A stretch of DNA of 64,000 nt from Parasponia andersonii (Eukaryota > Streptophyta > Magnoliopsida > Rosales > Cannabaceae), in NCBI GenBank assembly GCA_002914805.1, contig JXTB01000014.1:970867-1034866 (forward strand). The letters are read 5' to 3'. Positions within the stretch are counted from its first letter, which is position 1. Each line of letters opens with the position of its first letter. Below the pieces are notes generated by a model that saw only the letters and a list, made by a program, of their open reading frames with translations, ran no database searches and was not told where the DNA came from. A program made the translations under genes and the position numbers. Positions 46,272 to 57,510 of this stretch are shown piece after piece.

Positions 46272-46272
<1 letters not shown>
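45994..46272. repeat. MITE-like element copy 1
   Basis: It starts GGTTGCTAAACTAATAGATA and ends ACCGAATTGGTGCC, with (TA)n on both sides. The ends are imperfect inverted repeats with A/T runs. The core contains GATCCAATGACTATAATG and AAAAGACGTGCATCATTAAT. An internal block (AAATGTGCATACTAAATTTT) is duplicated. Confidence 0.75.
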
Positions 46273-46310
<38 letters not shown>

Positions 46311-46314
<4 letters not shown>

Positions 46315-47324
46315 TAGTTCGTGTGCTTTTGAAGGTACTTTATTGTCCTAAAAATCAACAAAAAGTATTGAGTATCCCAGTTCTCAACGTCCCTATATTG
46401 ACTTGCGACTCATACTTTAAAGTGCTTTGCATGGAAATAAGAACATTTTTGGGTGTAAAGACTTTTGTTAAGATTATTTTTCAAAATAACTCCTTTTCTT
46501 TTCTTCGGTGATTGTTATGATTAACTATTTAACTATTGTTATAATGGTGATTGTTATGATTAACTATTGTAATAAAAAATAGAGGTACGCTGAATGTGCC
46601 ATCTTTATTACTATTTTTTATATTTTTTATTTCGTAACTTAGATATACGTAGCTCCAATTAAATATTTTAATAATCTAATAAAATATTTCTTTAACAAAT
46701 AGCAATTACTATAAGTCGTATATTATAATTTATTAGCAATTTTTATTACAACTATTAATCGTTACGGACGATCACAATTAAAATTGCTAGTATTAAGGAA
46801 GTCATTATGAAATTAGTCCCTGAAAACGGGTTGTTAGCAAACTGATCATTTTATTCACTATTTTAATATCTCTGATAGTAAAATAGCCAGTTATCTGTTC
46901 CAGTTCATGTATAAGTTCTATTATAACATGCATTCGACCCTAATATAAAGCTAATATAAACTGATACTGATGTACTCAATACAAAATAAAAAAGAGATAA
47001 ACTCAGTCATTTAGCGATATTGATTGAAATGAAAGTATAAACGGCCCTTTGCTATAATTACTCCCAAAAAAAATTCATACATATTTATTGAAATGAAGGT
47101 ATAAACGGCCATTTGCTATAATTATTAGGAAAATGACATTTTATATGGTGCTTTGAAAGATATTTTCCAAAATACGAACTCTGACTATTAAATACTTTTC
47201 CATACAATCGATGAAGAAATAATTTCATTTATAAGATCTAAGGCACAATGGTAAAACTGTAAATTTATCTATCTTTACATAAAGATCTATTAATTAAATC
47301 ATAATGCCAATAAATAAAAACACA
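46311..47324. other. AT-rich intergenic region, nothing recognised
   Basis: Short chance ORFs only. AGTATAAACGGCC is repeated near 47035 and 47098 (TAAACGGCC(C/A)TTTGCTATAAT), a short local duplication of about 64 bp. Confidence 0.5.
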
Positions 47325-47740
47325 ATTTAGTGTAATAGTTGGGCTAGAGTTGGCCCATACTCTAGTCTTGGGTTCAATCCCTTCATCCTCAACTTATCTA
47401 TTTTTCTATTCTTTTTTTTTCTTTATTTTTTTCATTTTCTTTTTTAAATTTATTTTTTATTTCCTTTATTTATTCTTTTTTAAAATTTTTTAAAATTCAT
47501 TTTTCATAATCCATTTTCTATTTTTTTCTGCATTGAACATTATTATTCTTTTTTTCTTTCCTTTATTTATTCTTTTTTAGTTCATTTTTTATAATCCATT
47601 TAAATTTTTTTAAACCTTTGTCGTTTTCTTTCTTTTCTTTCCTTTATTTTTTTTTATTTTTTCTTTTTAATTTTTTTTTTCAATAACCTTCACCGTCAAT
47701 TTATCTATTTTCTATTTTTTTTTCTTTATTTATTCTTTTT
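47325..47740 (+). repeat. Possible tRNA-derived SINE remnant with T-rich tail
   Basis: A B-box-like GGTTCAATCC lies at 47371-47380, and a weak A-box-like TAGTGTAATAGTTGG lies about 40 bases upstream. The following 350 bp is a pyrimidine-rich T/C tract. The internal promoter spacing fits a tRNA-derived SINE, but no clear ends or target duplication were seen. Confidence 0.3.
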
Positions 47741-47824
47741 GGATATGGAATTATTTGAAACATGTGTATAAAAACTTAATATTGCCTACCAAGAAAGTTT
47801 TTACCCTTAGACTTCCAGAATTTT

Positions 47825-48391
47825 TTCTTTGTTTACTTACATACATGGTACTCTACTATAAGAAACCAATCTGGTTTCCAATAAACTTTTATGGTTTCTT
47901 ATGATTTACTTACGCATTAGGCATTCTGTTAAAAGAAAACTAAACTAGTTTCTAGGAATTTTTGTAGTTTCTTGTGATTTACTTAGCCACATGACATTCT
48001 ACTACATGGAAATTAGTTATTTTTGTAGCTTCTTATGATTTACATAATTATAGGGTATTTTGCTAAAATAAAATTAAACTAGTTTTCTGAAACTTTTATA
48101 ATTTTTTATGATTTAATTACATACATCATATTCTGCTAAAAGGAAACCAAAATGGTTTCTATAAAATTTTTGTGGTTTTTTATAATTTATTTATGTATAT
48201 AGTACTTCGTTAAAAGAAAACCAAGCTAGTCTTTAAGAAATCTTTTTAATTTCTTATGATGATATTTAATTAAACAGAAATCAAACTAATTTCTAAGAAA
48301 TCTTTTATAGTTTTTTGTGATTTAGTTATGTACAGGATATTCTGCTAAAAGGAAACTAAACTGATTTCCAAGAAATCTCTATGATTTCCTG
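47825..48391. repeat. 74-bp degenerate tandem repeat, about eight units
   Basis: Units begin TGATTTACTTA-like at about 47829, 47903, 47978, 48037, 48110, 48185, 48258 and 48319. Each contains ATTCTGCTAAAAGGAAACCA-like text and a short inverted repeat of the type GAAACCA...TGGTTTC. Two units are shortened to about 60 bp. Confidence 0.85.
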
Positions 48392-48960
48392 TAAAAGAAA
48401 AAAAAAAAACTTATTTATTAAAATGCCACCATGTTTTCTAACTTCCCAATATTTCGAAAAATTTCATGAAAGATCGTACAAAATTTTCATTATTTTTGAA
48501 AAGTCATAAATTTGCTAATATTTTTTGAAAAATAGGAATAAGTATCCAAAGCCCATAATTATTCCAAAAAAAAAAGTCATATTTTCATCTTATTCGCAAC
48601 TCATTTTTATTGTTGGGCCAAGAAAGTAACTACTGTTGGGCCTCAGTAGGTCCATTAGTGGCCCTTTATACATGAATCAACCGGCCCAACGATTCTGTCA
48701 CGAAACTCGTACGAGAGTGACAAAACGTGGAACAGCATAAATACACTGAACAGAACGCTCCGACTTGGCCCCTTCACGTTATCAGTTTACACACTCGTTT
48801 GGTCTATTTAGGAAATCAAAAGAACCGTTTTATTAACCTAAACACGCCAAAATATTTATAAAAAAAAAAGGTTAATTTCAATTAAAAGCTGTAACTTTGT
48901 CATGTCATAAATTCATGGATACAGAGAAGCCCAAATATATATATATATATATATATATAT
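48392..48960. other. Intergenic region upstream of MITE cluster
   Basis: AT-rich, with GTTGGGCC repeated near 48613 and 48632 and a (TA)n run at 48936-48960. No gene was recognised. Confidence 0.5.
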
Positions 48961-49178
48961 GGTTGTTAGGTATTTTTATTTTACCTAGTAGTAAGTATTT
49001 TTTTTAGCAGTTGAATCAGTATCTAATAGTGATCTAATAACTATAATGAAGTACATAAAAAGACGTGTATCATTAATGTTTCTTTCTCTCTCTTATTTTT
49101 TATAATAAAAAAATATACAGCTAAATTTTCATTGGCTAAATTGATACATAGGAAAAAAAAAAATACATACTAGTGCTC
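48961..49178. repeat. MITE-like element copy 2
   Basis: GGTTGTTAGG ... ACATACTAGTGCTC, bounded by TA runs. The core ACTATAATGAAGTACATAAA and AAAGACGTGTATCATTAATG match copies 1, 3 and 4. Confidence 0.75.
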
Positions 49179-49194
49179 TATATATATATATATA

Positions 49195-49435
49195 GGTTGC
49201 CAATCCAATATGTATTTTTTTTTTTACTTATGGGTAAATATTTTTTTTTTAGCCATTGGATCATCATCTAACGGTGATCTAATGATTATAATGAAATGCA
49301 TGAAAAGACGTGCATCATTAATACTCTTTCTTTCTTACTTTTTATAATAAAAAAAATATGGATACTAAAATTTTATTGACCAAATTGATACCTATACATA
49401 AGTAAAAAAAAAAAAATACATACTAGATTGGAGCC

Positions 49436-49436
<1 letters not shown>
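49195..49436. repeat. MITE-like element copy 3 (best ends)
   Basis: The left end GGTTGCCAATCCAATATGTA is followed by a T run and ACTTATG. The right end, in reverse complement, reads GGCTCCAATCTAGTATGTA, then a T run and ACTTATG. This gives terminal inverted repeats of roughly 38 bp. TA runs flank both ends, as expected for insertion at TA. No ORF, so a non-autonomous element. Confidence 0.8.
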
Positions 49437-49484
<48 letters not shown>

Positions 49485-49489
<5 letters not shown>

Positions 49490-49762
49490 ACACAGCAAAA
49501 TCACTCCAAAGTTCCACTCCACAGCACAGTAAAAAGAAAATACTTATCAGCACAGTAAAAAGAAAATACTTAGTGGATAGGTACCTATATATACATATAT
49601 ATATTCAAACACTGCAAAATCACTCCAAAGTTCCATTCCACAGTACAGTAAAAAAAAATACTTACTGGATTGGTACCTATATATTCAAACACTGCAAAAT
49701 CACTCCAAAGTTCCATTCCACAGTACAGTAAAAAAAAATACTTACTGGATTGGTACCTCTCT
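49485..49762. repeat. Duplicated gene-proximal segment fused to MITE ends
   Basis: Three units start TTCAAACAC at 49485, 49604 and 49684. Each has CACTCCAAAGTTCCA and then a MITE-end-like AATACTTACTGGATTGGTACC. The last two are about 79 bp apart. A fourth copy of the first half (50039-50100) lies just upstream of the RGP TATA box without the MITE end. Confidence 0.88.
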
Positions 49763-49786
49763 CTATATATATATATATATATATAT

Positions 49787-50015
49787 GGTTGTCAATCTAA
49801 TAGATATTTTTTTTCTTTACTTATGGGTAGGTATCTTTTTTTAGCCGTTGAATCACAATCTAATGGTGATTCAATGACTATAATAAAGTGAATAAAAAGA
49901 CGTGCATTATTAATACTATTTCTCTTTCTTATTTTTTATAATAAAAAAATACTTAGTTAATCGATACCTATACATAAATTAAAAAAAAAAAAACCTACCA
50001 TACGGAATTGGTGCC
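49787..50015. repeat. MITE-like element copy 4
   Basis: GGTTGTCAATCTAATAGATA ... ACGGAATTGGTGCCC. It contains GTGATTCAATGACTATAATA and AAAGACGTGCATTATTAATA. It ends about 25 bases before the gene-proximal segment at 50039 and about 250 bases before the RGP start codon. Confidence 0.77.
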
Positions 50016-50191
50016 CGTGCCCTGTTTATATATATATATTCAAACACTGCAAGATCACTCCAAAGTTCCACTCCACACCACAGTCCACACCACCTGACTA
50101 CCACACGGGTCACGTGCCTTTCCCTGCTCTCCGGTTCACTTTTTTACTGTTACTCAAACTAAAACCATTTTACGCTCCTTTTTCTCCATGC

Positions 50192-50198
50192 TATAAAA
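50192..50198 (+). promoter_or_regulatory. TATA box of the RGP gene
   Basis: TATAAAA lies 72-78 bases before the ATG at 50270, a usual plant distance allowing a 5' UTR of about 40-50 bases. CACGTG (G-box core) occurs upstream near 50111. The 5' UTR holds a 14-base T run. Confidence 0.7.
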
Positions 50199-50269
50199 AC
50201 CTGTCAACCAAATACAAAAACCATACTCTGTTATTGTAAGTGTTTTTTTTTTTTTTGGCTGAAAAAGAA

Positions 50270-50581
50270 ATGTGGTCACCGGCGCCGGAGCTGAGAGATG
50301 AGCTGGATATAGTGATCCCCACGATAAGGAACCTTGACTTTTTCGAGATGTGGAGGTCATACTTGCAGCCGTACCACCTTATCATAGTCCAGGATGGTGA
50401 CCCGAATAAGAGCATCCCGGTACCCGACGGGTTTGACTATGAGCTGTATAATCGAAACGACGTCGCTCGGGTGCTCGGACCCAAGTCCAGCTGCATTTCG
50501 TTTAAGGACTCGGCTTGTCGCTGCTTTGGCTTCCTTGTTTCGAAGAAGAAGTATGTCTTCACCATTGATGACGATTGCTTT
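50270..50581 (+). CDS. RGP: Reversibly glycosylated polypeptide / UDP-arabinopyranose mutase, exon 1
   Basis: RGP/UAM proteins (family GT75) interconvert UDP-arabinopyranose and UDP-arabinofuranose at the cytosolic face of the Golgi, supplying arabinofuranose for cell walls. This exon encodes 104 residues from the ATG at 50270: [19 protein letters not shown] (from residue 10), [38 protein letters not shown], and FTIDDDCF with the D-D-D metal/nucleotide motif at the end. The frame is open upstream to 50240 only through a GTG, so 50270 is chosen. The donor GTAAGT is at 50582, in phase 0. The N-terminus is about ten residues shorter than in rice UAM1, from memory. Confidence 0.96.
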
Positions 50582-51846
50582 GTAAGTTCCATTTATTTAT
50601 TTAAAGTCACTCAGATGGAAAAGGAAAATATTAAATATGATGAGAAATTAGTTAGGGGAAATAAAAGAGAAAATGTGCTTTTTATTTTATAATTTTTCGA
50701 CAAAATCCTGTATTTTGATAAATATGGGAAGAAATTATTCTGATTTTTTTATTACAAAAAACTTCGTAATTTGAATATTTTTTAATTTCAATATTCTTTT
50801 CATATCATCAAAATTGGAGAAATTGATAAAAATGATAAAATTACTCTTAGTAAATGATATATTTAATCTTAAAAATAAATTTAATAATATTCTTATTATA
50901 TTTTGACATTTTAAATGGATTATAATCTAGTAGTTTTTTTTTTATGTTATCTATCTATAGGTATTTTGTGCATGAAGAATTGTAATTCGAAAAAAAAAAT
51001 ACCTATACAATATACATAGGTTAAAAAAGAAAAAAAAAATTACTTAGTAGAGTGGTGCCTTTTTTAAATTAGCTCATAAACAATAAAATAATTTCAAAAC
51101 AATTATCTATGTATCCAAAACTCAAATTAGAAATATAATATAAACCTCATCTACTATCTACTAAAGGTAATTTTGTTAAGTTTTATTAATTTTTTTAATT
51201 TATTTTATATGAGAATGTCAAAGTTCAAAAATAATCAAATTATAAGGCTTTTATAATAATAAAAAATCAAAGTCAAAAGGGTTTTCTCATATTTCTTAAA
51301 ACACATGAGATTTCGTACAAAAGAAAAAGAAAAAAATTGAAATACAAGATATTCCCATGAAATTTTCTCAAAAACTAATTTGAGTTTTGTGATTGTGCTA
51401 TGAGTAAGAAGCATCTAAATGGGAAAAAAATATAAGATATTTGATCAACTAAATTTACAAAACTATTTAGTTGTTTAAAAACTCCATCTAAGTATTTGGT
51501 AAATTATAAATTATATATTTTGTAGAACGATAATTTAGGAAATTTTTATTATATAGTAACAAAATCAACTTATGCACTAGATTATAAAAATCTGACGACC
51601 AAAAGCAGAAATTTAATATATGTCTTTCCCTCTTTTATTTTTTCTTTAACTGGTTTTAAAAGCTAAAAACAGCCTCCAAAAAGCAATAATGGGCCAGGTA
51701 GTAAATACTAACATGTAATATAGCATTCATGTAAACATTGGCAGGTAATATGAATTCAAAATTTTAATAATAAAACTGATAATACCGATAATACATGATA
51801 TAAATCTAAACAAAGAACAAAATGGAAGGCATATTTATATAAATAT
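50582..51846 (+). other. RGP intron 1, part before copia C
   Basis: AT-rich intron sequence. At about 50929-51060 it has two A/T runs, one followed by AGTAGAGTGGTGCC, which may be a decayed member of the MITE-like family upstream of the gene. No other feature was seen. Confidence 0.7.
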
Positions 51847-52627
51847 TGTTAGGATCAGATTTGCGGAAGCGACAATACACAACTAAAATATGAGTTGAGA
51901 AAATTTGGGTAAAATGAAAAAAAGATAAAGCACATGAAAGATTTAACGTGGTTCACCTAATTTAGATTATGTCCACGGATAAGGCTGTGAAGAATTTCAA
52001 TGTGAAAAAGAGATTACAATTTACTTCTCTCTAAATACAAGAAGAAAATAAATGAACTTCTCTCTCTTGAAATAGAAGAAAACACTCTCTTTAAATAATT
52101 TAAGAAAAAACAAGTAGAACACTAAGAAGAATTTCTAGGCTTAAATTCTTTCTTAGAAAGGAAGAGAATTTTAGAATTGGAAGCGAAACAAGTGATGAAG
52201 CTTTCCATATTTACAGAACTTGAAAGGTGGTATGAATATCACCTTTTACTATTGCTATTACGATTGCTCTTTTCATTATTACTATTGCAACTGCCCTTTT
52301 TGCTATTGATATTGCGGTTGCTATTTTCACTGTTCCTATTGCAGCTGATCTTTTATTGTTCCTATTACGGCTGGTTGGTCAGTTGTGATTGTTGATTTGT
52401 TCAATATTCTCCCACTTGAAGCTTTCCATATTTACAGAACTTGAAAGGTGGTATGAATATCACCTTTTACTATTGCTATTACGATTGCTCTTTTCATTAT
52501 TACTATTGCAATTGCCCTTTTTGCTATTGATATTGCGGTTGCTATTTTCACTGTTCCTATTGCAGCTGATCTTTTGCTGTTCCTATTACGGCTGGTTGGT
52601 CAGTTGTGATTGTTGATTTGTTCAATA
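51847..52627 (-). repeat. 3' LTR of copia C with 221-bp tandem duplication
   Basis: It starts TGTTAGGATC. The normal LTR end (TTCAATA) is at 52406, followed by the PPT-type complement TTCTCCCACTTGAAG. The sequence from CTTTCCATAT at 52201 then repeats at 52422, giving a second LTR end at 52627 and a second PPT. Confidence 0.92.
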
Positions 52628-52642
52628 TTCTCCCACTTGAAG

Positions 52643-55600
52643 GTTTGATTTTAATCATATCTTCGCACTTGAGGCATCTCTCTTTTCTTCGCTTATCTTT
52701 TCTTTATGTTGCTTACGTATCTGCTAGGCTATATGAAGATCTACATAATTAGAACTTATCAGTGTTGATTGATTTAGTTAAAGTATCTGCTAGATTCTCC
52801 TTAGTGTGAATCTTCTTCATATTTATACTTTCATCTTCTACTACTTCTCGAATAAAGTGATAATGAACACTTATGTACTTTGTCCTAGAATAAAAGGCTA
52901 GATTCCTTCCAATGTACAAGGCACTCTAACTGTCACAAAATATAGGAATATTTTCTTATTTGTGCTCAAGCTCCTCCAATACCTTTGAATCCAAATAACC
53001 TCTTTTCAAGCTTGTGTAGCCGCCATATATTCTACTTCTGTTGTAGATAAAGCCACAATAGTTTGTAGTTTCAAAACCTAACTTACAGCTCCTTCTGTAA
53101 GAGTAAACACATAGTCTGTGGTAGATTTTTTTTTTGTCAATATCACCCGCAAAATCTAAATCAACATATCCTCTGACAGTAAATTCTGATCCTCTGCAAT
53201 ATAATGTAGTATCTGAGGTTCATTTGATGTATTTCAGAATTCTCTTCACAACATTCCAATGCTCTCTACTAGGATTTGCCATATACCAACTAACTGCTCC
53301 CATTGCTTGTGCAATGTCGGGTCTTATATATATCATAGCAAATATTATAGCAAACCTTCTGGTTGGAGCATATAAATTTTTTCTTTAAGTTCTCTATGAA
53401 AAAAGTAGGTTTCACATCTAGCAGCTCTAAATATAGTTTAAACGTAGCATACATCACCAGAATTATTCTAATTGTTGTCAGACGAACTACAGGTGAAAAT
53501 ATCTCGTTGAAGTCAATATATTCTTTCTGAGCATATCCCTTTACCACCAATCTCGCACGATACCGCTCCACTTGATCATTGTTATCACGCTTAATCTTGT
53601 AGATCTATTTGTTGCCAATAGCCTTCCTCTTGTGGTAGCGAAACAAGATCTTATGTCTTGTTCTTGTGAAAGACTTCAATCTATTCTTGCATTGCTGTCA
53701 TCTATAAGGATACATTTGGGCTTTTGGTAGCCTCATAAAAAATTATTAGCTCTCCATTTTTTGTTAGAAGATAGTATGCAACGTTGCTCTTAGTGACAAA
53801 ATCTGAGTGCCATGTCGGTGGCCATCTCTCATAAGTTGATCGATGAATTTTAGAAGCCTCTTCCTCAACTAGTTCTTCTATTTTGTACTCTAGTGTTGCT
53901 TCAGAAGAATCTAAATCTTCAGTATTATTTTCTACTTGAACTATAGTAGTTTCTGGTCTCCTATCATCTTCCTTCTCTTGCAATTTATTCTCTACAAATA
54001 TCACTTTAATCGATACCCCTTGACTCCATCAACATATCCTAAGAATACATATTTTCTAGACTTTGAATCCAATTTTGTGATTTCTTGAGTATTGTACATC
54101 ACGTACACAGGAGTTCCAAATGTATGTAAGCGAGAGTAATCATCTGGCTCACTGGTTCATATCTCCATCGGCATCTTTAGATCAATCATTGTTTATGGAG
54201 ATCAATTGATCACATAAAATTGATCTCCATAAACAGGCGATTTTGATTGCTTTTGCCCAAAATATCTTAAGTAGATCTGCAAGTCTTAACATTGCCCTTG
54301 TCCTTTCTAACAAGATTCTATTCATCCACTCTGCCACTCCATTTTGCTAAGAAGTATACGCTACTATAAATTGCCTTTTGATACCTTCTTGTTGATAGAA
54401 GTTATCAAACTCATCGCTTGTATATTCTTCTATTGTCCGTCCTTAAACACTTGATCATCTCTTTAGATTCAAGCTCTATCCGTGCTTTGAAAGACTAAAA
54501 ACACATCTGTCTTTCTCTTCATAGGATATACCTAACATCTCTTAGAGTAATCATCAATAAAAGATACAAAATATATAGCTCCTCCTAGAGACATCTCTGG
54601 TCCTTACCAAATAGCAGAGTGAACCAAGTCTAGAACTTTCTTACTTCTAGAACTAGATGTACTAAATTTTAATCTATACTGCTTACTTATGACATAATAT
54701 TTATAAAAGGATAAAAATACCTTTATGAGACTATGAAGTAACCTCCGTTCAAAGAGAATCTTCAAGCCTCGTTCCGGCATATGGCTGAACTTACGATGCC
54801 ACATCATTGTGATTCTTCTCCAAAATTTGTTGAAATAACTAATGCTTCCACTTCCATCAGTATATCTCCTTTAGGTATGTACAGATTTACTGCGATCTTC
54901 TCTACCTTCATTACTACAAGTGCGCATTTCGTGATCTTTATGATCTCATTCTCGACACGAGTTTTGCAACAAAAGTTAGCTAATTGTCCTAAGAACAATA
55001 GATTTTTCTTCAAGTCCTTTACATGTCGCACTTCTTAAATAGTACGAACAATGCCATCATACATCTTCATCTTGATGGTGCCAATCTTAGTAATTTCTAA
55101 GGCATGATCGTTATCCACGAATACAGATCCTCTAGAGATAGACTCATATGTGTAAAATCACTCTTTGTGAGAAGTCATGTGCCATGTTGCTCTTGAATCT
55201 ACTAACTAAATATCAGTGAGCTGTCTTCTATCTTTAGAAATTGTTGTTGCTTTGCTATACAAGATTTCTTTATCATCTGAAGTACTTGCAACATTCTCTT
55301 GAGCAATTGATGACTCGGGGTCTTTCCCTCTAGAATCCCCATTCTTCTTGAGTTGCCAACATTCCTTTTTGACGTGCCTTTTTTTGTCATAATGATAACG
55401 CTTAACATTCTTCTTACTTCTTGACTTTGATCTACCATGACTCTGACTCCATTTGGAGCCACATTCTATTGATCTCCCTCTTATTGTCGAAGCCTATGCT
55501 TATTGTGAAATTGCCAATCTGTCTTTCTTGTTCTTACATCGATTTTCTTCTTTGAGAAGAACAGCTATAAGACCATTGAAAACTAGATTTGTAGCAATGC

Positions 55601-56080
55601 TGGTCATATTTATGATGAGTTGATCATACGAATCAAGTAGATTTGGAAGTAAGATTTATGCACATTCATTATTCTTTATTTTATGCTCCATTATTGTGAG
55701 CTATGAAAATAGAGTGTTGAAAGCACTGATGTGGTCGGTCACCATTATTGATTCTGCCATTCGAAGAGTGTAAAGTATTTTCTTCAAGAAAATTTTGTTA
55801 TGGAGTAACTTGGCCTAATATAGCTTTGTAAGTATATCTCATATCTCCTTGGCTGACTTCTTCTTTTCAATGCTCAAGAAGACTCCATTTGCTAGTGCCA
55901 GATGTAATTTAGCGACAACATTGTCATCCATCTCGTCCTATCTTTTATCATCAGTAATCTCAGTAGATTTTTCCCCAATTGCTGCTAGGCAATTATCTTT
56001 TCTTAAGATTGTCTTTATTTTCATTTTTCACAGAGAGAAATTGCCCCATTGAACTTCTCAATATCGAATTTCGCCGTCAT
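52643..56080 (-). pseudogene. copia C gag-pol, degraded, RT core deleted
   Basis: Minus-strand gag starts with M-T-A-K-F-D-I-E at 56080. The gag-pre-integrase part is at 55031-54604 (VRHVKDLKKNLLFLGQL and MMWHRKFSHMPE). Integrase fragments lie at about 54600-54020, followed by a short RT N-terminal piece (MERYRARLVVKGYAQKEY, 53571-53290) and RNase H fragments to about 52650. The RT piece jumps near 53340 from the LEL-L-DVK region straight to text after the YVDD box. Compared with copia D about 525 bp (59350-59875 there) is missing. Frameshifts and stops occur throughout. Confidence 0.87.
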
Positions 56081-56198
56081 TTTTGTTCACCATGATTTAT
56101 TCAGTTACCACTGTTTCACTGTATGTGAATGATACCGTATATATGAATAGTACTATATACGTGAATAGTACCGTATATATGAACAATACTCCAACTAA

Positions 56199-56212
56199 TG
56201 ACTCTGATACTA
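56199..56212 (-). other. Primer-binding site of copia C
   Basis: On minus the bases read TAGTATCAGAGTCA, two mismatches from the initiator tRNA-Met PBS, adjacent to the LTR start at 56214. Confidence 0.8.
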
Positions 56213-56213
56213 C

Positions 56214-56738
56214 TGTTAGGAGATCGACTTTGCGGATGCGACAACATAGCTAAAATATGAGTTGAGAAAATTTGGGTAAAATAAAAATAAGATAAGGCAC
56301 ACAAAAGATTTAACGTAGTTCCCCCAATTTAGGTTGCATCCATAAATAAGGCTATGAAGATGAAAATGAGATTACAACTTACTTCTCTCTAAATACAAGG
56401 AGAAAACAAATGAACTTCTCTCTCTTGAAATAAGAGAAAATACACTCTCTAAACAATTAAGGAGAAAACAAGTGGGATACTAAGAGGAATTTCTAAACTT
56501 GAATTCTCTTATAAAAAAAAAGATAATTTTAAAATAGGATGCAAAACAAGTGATAAAACTTTTCATATTTATAGAACTTAAAAAGTGACGTGAGCATCAC
56601 CTTTTACTATTACTATTACGGTTGTTCTTTTCACTAATACTATTGCGGCTACCATTTTCATTATTCCTATTACGACTGATTATTTTACTATTCCTATTAC
56701 AACTAGTTGGTGAGCTACAATTGTTAATTTGTTCAACA
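56214..56738 (-). repeat. 5' LTR of copia C
   Basis: 525 bp, TGTTAGGAGATCG...TTCAACA. It contains the 27-bp tandem units (about 56600-56712) ending ACTAGTTGG, as in the other family LTRs. Confidence 0.93.
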
Positions 56739-56743
56739 AATAT

Positions 56744-57128
56744 CTGTCAACTTTTGCTAAAATTTTGACTTTTTGTGTGCTAAATTTTGTATTTCCAAGA
56801 CAAGTCGGGTTTAGACCGTTGGGTAACATAAATTTTGTATCTCCAATTATATAACATGTTTCTTGAATTGCTTTTTAAATTTAATTTAAAAACAAAAAAC
56901 AAAAAACAGAAACAAGAAAATTGGTGTTTAGTTGTTTTCATAGTGAAGCAATGATGAACATCTGATTTTGAAATTAGTTTTCGAAATCCGACTGTCAAAC
57001 ACAATCCACACAAATTCCTCGAGCTCTATGTTTTTCGCCTAAAAAAACGCTTTTAATATTAACTTTAAAACTGATACCAACTATGATGAGTATGGCCTTA
57101 TCTTCCTTTTCTTTTAATGTGAGAAAAG
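56744..57128 (+). other. RGP intron 1, part after copia C
   Basis: AT-rich sequence ending in a pyrimidine-rich stretch (CTTCCTTTTCTTTTAATG) and the acceptor AG at 57127-57128. Confidence 0.8.
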
Positions 57129-57379
57129 GTGGCGAAAGATCCGAGTGGGAAGGAGATAAATGCATTGGGGGAGCATATAAAGAACCTGCTAACGCCATCG
57201 GCGCCTTTCTTCTTCAACACACTGTATGACCCGTTTAGGGACGGGTCGGACTTCGTTCGTGGGTACCCGTTTAGCTTCCGGGAAGGTGTGCCCACTGCCA
57301 TCTCTCATGGGCTTTGGCTCAACATCCCTGACTACGATGCCCCAACTCAGCTTGTCAAGCCTCTCGAGCGCAATACCAG
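57129..57379 (+). CDS. RGP: RGP/UAM exon 2
   Basis: It encodes residues 105-187: [46 protein letters not shown] and [20 protein letters not shown]. The two arginines of [11 protein letters not shown] are at residues 148 and 155. With the ten-residue shorter N-terminus these correspond to Arg158 and Arg165 of rice UAM1; Arg158 is the reported glycosylation site, from memory. The exon starts in phase 0 and ends after two bases of an AGG codon, with a weaker donor (GTTACA) at 57380. No stops or shifts. Confidence 0.96.
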
Positions 57380-57510
57380 GTTACATACATGATTTACTAG
57401 CTACTTAACTCATTTTTACAACAATATTCTTCCCTTTTTTTTTTTTCCTTTTCGGTGTAACATGAGATGTATAAATGGTTTCATATGATTGATATATTTA
57501 GCTCAAACAG

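Larger units (their letters stand above)
51847..56738 (-). mobile_element. Ty1/copia retrotransposon C in RGP intron 1
   Basis: A 4.9-kb minus-strand element flanked by perfect AATAT duplications (51842-51846 and 56739-56743), inserted antisense to RGP. LTRs are 51847-52627 (with an internal duplication) and 56214-56738. It is the same family as copia D and F. Gag-pol is present with many stops, and about 525 bp of RT is missing. Without it, intron 1 would be about 1.65 kb. Confidence 0.95.

Noticed and set aside
49437..49484. TA-rich runs as possible origins or satellite
   Set aside because: Plain (TA)n microsatellite bordering MITE-like copies; nothing further to support a special role.
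52177..52616. Two nearly identical plus-strand ORFs rich in leucine
   Set aside because: They are the copia C LTR and its 221-bp duplication read in the wrong strand, not genes.
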